Of a stretch of DNA of 5,695 nt, positions 1 to 3,773 are shown in pieces (within the stretch, counting starts at the first letter, position 1; each line of letters starts with the position of its first letter). This DNA is from an uncultured Clostridia bacterium. Its GTDB lineage: Bacteria; Bacillota; Clostridia; Christensenellales; CAG-138. The stretch covers positions 1 through 5,695 of the forward strand of contig CALEPU010000273.1 in the NCBI GenBank assembly GCA_937913075.1, read 5' to 3'. The notes under the pieces are model-generated. The model ran no database searches. It was not told the DNA's origin and saw only the letters and a program-made list of their open reading frames with translations. A program made the translations under genes and the position numbers.

Positions 1-1199
1 CCCCCGCCATGATCTGCGACGTCATCAGAAACGGGCAGGATATTATGGTGCAGATAGAAAAGGAACCCATAGGCGGCAAGGGAGCAAGGGCGACGACGCA
101 CATCTCACTGCCCGGCAGGACTCTCGTTTTCATGCCCACGGTCGATTTTATCGGCATCAGCAAAAGGATCTCCGGCGAGGCGGAACGCAAGAGGCTCAAG
201 GAGCTCATAAATAAGATACGCCCCGAGGGTACGGGCGTTATTGTCCGAACCGCGGCTGCGGAGCTGGACGATGAGGAGATAGAACAGGATCTTGCCTCGC
301 TTACAGAGGAGTGGGAGCGCATACAAAAACGCTATAACGAGTGCAGCGCACCGAGCCTTATACACAAAGAGGACTCGCTCATTTTCCGTACCGTGCGCGA
401 TCTTTTCAAAAAGGATATCCGCAGACTTGTCGTCAACGACCGCGCCGATTTCGAGCTCATCCGTTCGCTCGCGCCGGAGGAGCTTCGCGATAAGGTCGAG
501 CTCTATGAGGAACGCTGCGATATGTTCGAGAGCTTTGGCGTAGAGCAGGCGATAGACGCCGCTCTCGCGCGCAAGGTATGGCTGAAAAGCGGCGCTTATA
601 TAGTGATAGATCAGACCGAGGCGCTTACGAGCATCGACGTGAATACGGGCAAATTCGTCGGAAATGTCAGCCTCGACCGCACGATAGTCGATACCAATAA
701 GGAGGCTGCGGCGGAGATAGCGCGCCAGCTTCGCCTGCGTGATATCGGCGGCATCATAATCATCGACTTCATCGACATGGAGGATCAGCACGACAGGGAC
801 GCCGTGATAGAGGCGCTCTCCGATGCGCTGCGCTGCGACAGGACAAAATCAGTGGTTCTCGGCATGACTCAGTTAGGTCTCGTCGAGGTCACAAGAAAAA
901 AGCTCCGCAGCAATATCTCCGCCTCCTTGCAGACCGTCTGCCCCTACTGCGGCGGCACGGGGCATATCCTCTCCGCGGAGACGGTCGCTCTTAAAATAAG
1001 GCGAGATCTTTTGATAAGGATAGCCGGCGATGAAGAACCTGCCGAGTACGCAGTTACCGCCAACCCCGAGGTCATTCGCCTTTTAGAGGAGCACAGCGAG
1101 GAGGAGTACGCTATAACCCCACAGCTTGCCGCCAAGACAATAACCTGGCGTGCCAATCCCGCCATGCACGTGGAGGAGTATTACATCAAAAATATATAG
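1..1199 (+). CDS. rng: Ribonuclease E/G family endoribonuclease, 5'-truncated by window edge
   Basis: This is a single-strand-specific, 5'-end-sensing endoribonuclease that acts in the cytoplasm in mRNA decay and in rRNA and tRNA maturation. The frame is open to the left edge; the first ATG (position 9) lies inside the conserved part of the protein, so the true start and most of the S1 domain are outside the window. Counting from that ATG: LPGR (34-37) and GVIVRTAA (76-83) match the 5'-sensor region, R80-T81 corresponding to the monophosphate-binding Arg-Thr of E. coli RNase E. DQTEALTSIDVNTGKF (201-216) carries catalytic D210 and N212, and IIDFIDM (251-257) carries the second metal-binding Asp, D253. 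CPYCGGTG (311-318) is the Zn-link that joins protomers. A small domain of about 75 residues follows and the protein ends without the long RNase E scaffold tail, so it is RNase G-like. The stop is TAG at 1197-1199. All key residues seen are intact. Confidence 0.95.
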   Translation, partial: PAMICDVIRNGQDIMVQIEKEPIGGKGARATTHISLPGRTLVFMPTVDFIGISKRISGEAERKRLKELINKIRPEGTGVIVRTAAAELDDEEIEQDLASLTEEWERIQKRYNECSAPSLIHKEDSLIFRTVRDLFKKDIRRLVVNDRADFELIRSLAPEELRDKVELYEERCDMFESFGVEQAIDAALARKVWLKSGAYIVIDQTEALTSIDVNTGKFVGNVSLDRTIVDTNKEAAAEIARQLRLRDIGGIIIIDFIDMEDQHDRDAVIEALSDALRCDRTKSVVLGMTQLGLVEVTRKKLRSNISASLQTVCPYCGGTGHILSAETVALKIRRDLLIRIAGDEEPAEYAVTANPEVIRLLEEHSEEEYAITPQLAAKTITWRANPAMHVEEYYIKNI

Positions 1200-1230
1200 T
1201 TAAAATTTAGCTTTTCGGGCAATTTAAGTG

Positions 1231-1259
1231 TTGACATCCGCCCGCCTCTCGGATATAAT
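1231..1259 (+). promoter_or_regulatory. Perfect sigma-A/sigma-70 promoter for rplM-rpsI
   Basis: TTGACA at 1231-1236 and TATAAT at 1254-1259 are separated by exactly 17 nt, a full consensus match in both boxes. Transcription should begin near 1265-1268, giving a leader of about 105 nt before rplM. The sequence upstream (about 1200-1230) is AT-rich, which may help polymerase binding. The promoter lies just after the RNase gene, and no terminator is visible between 1200 and 1230, so read-through from the RNase gene may add to expression. Confidence 0.92.
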
Positions 1260-1265
1260 ATCACT

Positions 1266-1370
1266 TGCTTTGTTTATGGTGGTGGATTGTGGTCACTAGC
1301 CCCGAACATGATTTTTCCCATTGTAAGCGAGAGTTAAACATCAATGATTTCACCGTTTGGAGGATATGGC
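1266..1370 (+). promoter_or_regulatory. 5' leader of rplM mRNA, candidate L13-type autoregulatory leader
   Basis: The promoter position implies about 105 nt of untranslated RNA before rplM, far more than a ribosome binding site needs. In low-GC Gram-positives the rplM mRNA is known to carry a structured leader (Rfam L13_leader) thought to mediate autogenous control by L13. Here the inference rests on position and length only. By eye I see no long perfect hairpin, and I cannot fold the RNA or score it against the covariance model. The Shine-Dalgarno at 1359-1363 is at the end of this leader. Confidence 0.4.
1359..1363 (+). promoter_or_regulatory. Ribosome binding site deciding the rplM start
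   Basis: GGAGG at 1359-1363 is followed by 7 nt and then ATG at 1371. An in-frame ATG at 1344 lies upstream of this site, so it cannot be served by it, and the nine residues it would add are not typical of L13. Confidence 0.88.
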
Positions 1371-1802
1371 ATGAAGAGCTATATGGCAAAAGCAGAGACC
1401 ATGGAGCGCAAGTGGTATATCGTCGATGCAGAGGGCATGGTGCTCGGCCGTCTCGCGTCGCAGGTAGCCGCGATACTTCGTGGCAAGCATAAGCCGATCT
1501 ACACCCCGCACGTTGACTGCGGTGACCACGTTATCATAATCAACGCCGATAAGGTCATCCTCACCGGCAAGAAGCTCGACGATAAGGTCTATCGTCATCA
1601 CAGCGGTTATCCCGGTGGACTTAAAGAGGTCAAGTACCGTGACCTCATGGCTAAGAAGCCCGAGTTCGCCGTTTACGAAGCCATCCGTTGCATGATGCCC
1701 AAGGGGCCCCTCGGCAGGCAGATGCTCACCAAGGTTCGCATTTATCGCGGCGCCGAGCATAAGCATGCCGCTCAGAAGCCCGAGGTTCTCGTGCTTAAAT
1801 AA
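1371..1802 (+). CDS. rplM: 50S ribosomal protein L13
   Basis: L13 is an early-assembling 23S rRNA-binding protein of the large ribosomal subunit. The product is 143 residues, in line with the family (about 142-145). Conserved blocks are present in order: ERKWYIVDAEG (12-22), LGRLAS (25-30), TPHVDCGDHV (45-54), YRHHSGYPGGLK (74-85), MMPKGPLGRQM (108-118) and YRGAEHKHAAQKP (125-137). The start at 1371 gives the usual MKSYMAK N-terminus and has GGAGG 7 nt upstream. It is the first gene of a two-gene operon and is separated from rpsI by 19 nt that contain the rpsI Shine-Dalgarno. Expression is expected from the consensus promoter at 1231-1259, possibly modulated through the leader. Nothing is truncated or unusual. 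Confidence 0.98.
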   Translation: MKSYMAKAETMERKWYIVDAEGMVLGRLASQVAAILRGKHKPIYTPHVDCGDHVIIINADKVILTGKKLDDKVYRHHSGYPGGLKEVKYRDLMAKKPEFAVYEAIRCMMPKGPLGRQMLTKVRIYRGAEHKHAAQKPEVLVLK

Positions 1803-1821
1803 TTGGGAGGAGGATTAAATC

Positions 1822-2217
1822 ATGGCATCCGTTACACAGTATCTTGGTACAGGCAGGCGTAAAAAGTCTGTTGCCAGAGTTCGCCTCGTTCCCGGTACCG
1901 GCACTATCACCATCAACAAGAGGGATATCGAGGATTACTTCGGTTATGAGACCTTGAAGATGATCGTCCGCGATCCGCTCAAGCTCACCAACACCCTTGA
2001 TAAGTTCGATGTTCTCGTTAACGTCTACGGCGGCGGCTTCACCGGTCAGGCGGGCGCTATCCGTCACGGCGTCTCCCGTGCCCTCCTGAACTTCGATCCC
2101 GAGCTCCGCAGCGCCCTCAAAAAGGCAGGCTTCCTTACCCGCGATCCTCGTATGAAGGAGCGCAAAAAGTACGGTCTCAAAGCAGCCCGTCGCGCCCCTC
2201 AGTTCAGCAAGCGTTAA
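1822..2217 (+). CDS. rpsI: 30S ribosomal protein S9
   Basis: S9 is a small-subunit protein whose C-terminal tail reaches the P-site tRNA. The product is 131 residues, normal for the family. Visible hallmarks are YLGTGRRKKSVARV (7-20), the GGGFTGQAGAIRHGVSRAL block (70-88), LTRDPRMKERKKYG (105-118) and the canonical basic end terminating in FSKR (128-131). The start is secure: GGGAGGAGG at 1805-1813 sits 8 nt before the ATG, and an in-frame TAA at 1816-1818 excludes any upstream start. It is co-transcribed with rplM, the conserved bacterial arrangement, and followed 10 nt later by the terminator stem. Confidence 0.98.
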   Translation: MASVTQYLGTGRRKKSVARVRLVPGTGTITINKRDIEDYFGYETLKMIVRDPLKLTNTLDKFDVLVNVYGGGFTGQAGAIRHGVSRALLNFDPELRSALKKAGFLTRDPRMKERKKYGLKAARRAPQFSKR

Positions 2218-2227
2218 GATTGTTTTG

Positions 2228-2261
2228 CAAGCATCCGCTTCCTGCGGGTGCTTGTGTTTTT
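2228..2261 (+). terminator. Rho-independent terminator of the rplM-rpsI operon
   Basis: CAAGCATCCGC (2228-2238) pairs with GCGGGTGCTTG (2244-2254) over 11 bp, with one T-G wobble (2234/2248), around a 5-nt loop TTCCT. It is followed by TGTTTTT (2255-2261). Strong stem plus T-tract immediately after rpsI is the standard intrinsic terminator layout. Confidence 0.93.
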
Positions 2262-2316
2262 AATGGCTTGTTTTAGAATCACAAGAGCAATTGATACTTG
2301 AAAGTGGGGTACGCAA

Positions 2317-3333
2317 ATGGAGCCGCTGATTTCTGTAATTCTACCGATTTACAATATGGAAGCCTATTTGGGTCGATGCTTGGATTCGATCTTAGCCAGC
2401 AGTTATATAAATTTGGAGATCATATGCGTTGATGACGGCAGCTCCGATTCCACAGCAGAGATTTTGCGCGCTTATGCCGAGAAAGACAGCCGCATAATTG
2501 TGATAACAAAAGAGAACGGCGGCGTATCCTCTGCGCGAAACGCCGGGCTTGATAGGATGACGGGGGAGTATGTCACATTTGTGGATCCGGACGACTACGT
2601 CCATCCGCAGTATTTTGAGTTTTTATACTTGGCTCTCTTGAAAAAGGGCACACTCATTTCTATATGTGGCTTTCGGATGGTTAACATTGACGATAAAGTT
2701 GATTTATCCGAAAAACTTTCATTTGACCCTAACGAAGTACAAGTTTATTCTTATTTGCATATTTCAAAGCAACACAATTTACGATCATACTGCTGTGGTA
2801 AAATGTTTTGGTGCGGACTGGTGACTGGGGTTAGATTCTGCGAAGGCATGTTATATGCAGAGGATACCGTTTTTTGCACCGAAGTTGGTGAGAACGAAGA
2901 AGCAAATCAAGTAGCGGTTTTAGATCGATCATTGTATTATTACTTTCAAAGAGAAGGCTCTGCTGCAAAAACTGCGACGTTGTCACAGATGCAAGAATAT
3001 GCAAAAGTTTGTATTGAAAAGCTGAATAATTCAAGTTATAGCAAAGATTATTTCCTTGACAGAGCTCTTAAAGTATGCCTTTACACAAGGTACTTTTCTT
3101 CGCATTTTTCTATTGATAAAGAAATCAAGCGTGAAAGCAACAAGTTGCTTAAAGGGATGTTTAACCGTCTGCTGAGGACCAATATTTATAGCTTTAAAGA
3201 GAAGGTGTGTCTCAGCATATTTATCATTTGCCCTGCTGCTTATTGGCTGTACCGAATTATCAGAGACCCCTATATGTGGAAATGGGAAAAATGGGAGAAG
3301 AAAAAACGTCGTGAGGCAAGGAAAGCTGCTTGA
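2317..3333 (+). CDS. Family 2 (GT-A fold) glycosyltransferase
   Basis: This enzyme probably transfers a sugar from a nucleotide-sugar donor to a cell-surface glycan or lipid-linked acceptor; the exact substrate cannot be read from sequence. The GT2 N-terminal domain is clear: ISVILPIYNMEAYLGRCLDSI (5-25), CVDDGSSDST (37-46) with the nucleotide-binding DDGS, ENGGVSSARNAGL (66-78), and the metal-binding DPDD (90-93) within GEYVTFVDPDDY. Residues after about 110 are the variable acceptor-side part. A hydrophobic stretch (about 297-313) near the C-terminus followed by a lysine/arginine-rich tail suggests inner-membrane association. An in-frame TGA at 2299-2301 makes ATG 2317 the first usable start; upstream GTGGGG (2304-2309) is only a weak Shine-Dalgarno. 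From about 2640 onward base composition is visibly more AT-rich than in the ribosomal genes, consistent with an accessory or transferred gene. It stands alone here, without other glycan genes beside it. Confidence 0.92.
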   Translation: MEPLISVILPIYNMEAYLGRCLDSILASSYINLEIICVDDGSSDSTAEILRAYAEKDSRIIVITKENGGVSSARNAGLDRMTGEYVTFVDPDDYVHPQYFEFLYLALLKKGTLISICGFRMVNIDDKVDLSEKLSFDPNEVQVYSYLHISKQHNLRSYCCGKMFWCGLVTGVRFCEGMLYAEDTVFCTEVGENEEANQVAVLDRSLYYYFQREGSAAKTATLSQMQEYAKVCIEKLNNSSYSKDYFLDRALKVCLYTRYFSSHFSIDKEIKRESNKLLKGMFNRLLRTNIYSFKEKVCLSIFIICPAAYWLYRIIRDPYMWKWEKWEKKKRREARKAA

Positions 3334-3388
3334 ATAACAAAATAACGGCGATCGACCAATACTCAACAAAGTCCGCACGGTCGTCACG

Positions 3389-3541
3389 TCATGATTTTAA
3401 TGCATATCCGCTGCCCTGATAATTGTATAGCGTCATGTTCATGCGGCTCCACTGTGCAAGGGGAGCCGTTGCCATAGGCGAAGGCGTATACCGTCCCCAT
3501 TGCCGGTTTTTACGCTCATCGCCGAGCGCAGAACCGCGCAT
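3389..3541 (-). CDS. Possible 50-residue protein, unidentified (weak CotJA-like resemblance)
   Basis: A 50-codon frame on the minus strand starts at ATG 3541-3539 and stops at 3391-3389. Its support is the ribosome binding site: the complement of 3549-3554 reads AGGAGG, exactly 7 nt before the ATG, the same spacing as rplM and the surface protein. The frame stays open upstream to 3676, but only this ATG has a good site. The product is hydrophilic, with no signal peptide or membrane segment, and contains PMATAPLAQW (residues 22-31). This loosely recalls the MAxxPxQQW start of the spore-coat-associated protein CotJA (M, A, P, Q and W match), and GSGYAL (43-48) could be a degraded version of the following GTxFPxL block. 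No cotJB or cotJC lies alongside, and this resemblance is by eye only. It may equally be a chance frame. No good minus-strand promoter was found; a TATATT sits at 3577-3582 without a matching -35 box. Confidence 0.38.
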   Translation of the reverse strand: MRGSALGDERKNRQWGRYTPSPMATAPLAQWSRMNMTLYNYQGSGYALKS

Positions 3542-3548
3542 CGTCCGC

Positions 3549-3554
3549 CCTCCT
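3549..3554 (-). promoter_or_regulatory. Candidate ribosome binding site of the minus-strand small gene
   Basis: On the minus strand this reads AGGAGG within a longer purine run (GGGAGGAGGG), followed by 7 nt and ATG. It is the main argument that the small minus-strand frame is translated. Confidence 0.45.
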
Positions 3555-3662
3555 CCCTTCCGTTTTTCACAAATATAATATAACAAAACCCCGCCTCGTC
3601 GAATCCTTGAAAATATATCCCACATTCTTTGAAATTCCGTCACAATCTGCTCCAAATAAAGG

Positions 3663-3691
3663 TTGACACCGCTCAAAAACTAAGGTAGAAT
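3663..3691 (+). promoter_or_regulatory. Near-consensus sigma-A promoter of the surface-protein gene
   Basis: TTGACA (3663-3668) and TAGAAT (3686-3691) are separated by 17 nt: a perfect -35 and a 5/6 -10 box. Transcription should begin near 3697-3699, leaving a leader of about 75 nt. I see no inverted repeats flanking the promoter that would suggest an invertible switch, so expression looks constitutive in the absence of an unseen repressor. Confidence 0.85.
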
Positions 3692-3701
3692 TGTTATGTA
3701 T

Positions 3702-3724
3702 AAGGTATATCCTGAGGGTACCTT
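3702..3724 (+). promoter_or_regulatory. Hairpin at the 5' end of the surface-protein mRNA
   Basis: AAGGTA (3702-3707) is perfectly complementary to TACCTT (3719-3724) around an 11-nt loop. It would lie only a few nucleotides from the predicted 5' end, where a stem can hinder 5'-end-dependent decay. With 6 bp it is only moderately stable. It is not followed by a T-tract, so it is not a terminator. Confidence 0.4.
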
Positions 3725-3760
3725 GTGATATTACTTTTGAATAATTTTTATTTTTCCGTT

Positions 3761-3767
3761 AGGAGGG
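3761..3767 (+). promoter_or_regulatory. Ribosome binding site fixing a GTG start
   Basis: AGGAGGG at 3761-3767 places GTG 3774 at an ideal distance (7 nt after AGGAGG). An in-frame TGA at 3738-3740 rules out earlier starts, and the next in-frame ATG (3822) would destroy the signal peptide. Confidence 0.92.
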
Positions 3768-3773
3768 ATAACT

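Larger units (their letters stand above)
3334..3662. other. Intergenic region between glycosyltransferase and surface protein
   Basis: No plus-strand gene is visible here. It holds the possible minus-strand small gene at 3389-3541, with its ribosome binding site to 3554, and a very AT-rich patch at about 3567-3587. A perfect 7-bp inverted repeat, CGGCTCC (3444-3450) with GGAGCCG (3462-3468), has an 11-nt loop but no T-tract on either side. No convincing terminator for the glycosyltransferase gene was found. Confidence 0.6.

Noticed and set aside
105..791. Long minus-strand frame (228 codons) opposite the RNase gene
   Set aside because: The plus strand encodes intact RNase E/G catalytic motifs across the whole span; the antisense frame has no recognisable family and is a codon-bias shadow.
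1344..1370. Upstream ATG as the rplM start
   Set aside because: It has no ribosome binding site, and the GGAGG site and L13 family N-terminus both point to ATG 1371.
2252..2279. Possible promoter for the glycosyltransferase (TTGTGT, 16 nt, TAGAAT)
   Set aside because: The -35 box matches only half of the consensus and overlaps the rpsI terminator stem and T-tract; too weak to call, although no better promoter is visible.
3444..3468. CGGCTCC/GGAGCCG hairpin as a terminator for the glycosyltransferase gene
   Set aside because: The loop is long (11 nt), there is no T-tract on either side, and it lies over 100 nt past the stop codon and inside the minus-strand gene candidate.
3574..3579. TATAAT on the plus strand
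   Set aside because: No -35 box at 16-18 nt upstream (the sequence there is TCCTCC-like); the stronger TTGACA-N17-TAGAAT pair downstream explains expression.
3640..3773. Invertible (phase-variable) promoter in front of the surface protein
   Set aside because: No inverted repeats flank the promoter and no recombinase gene is nearby; the short 6-bp stem lies wholly downstream of it.
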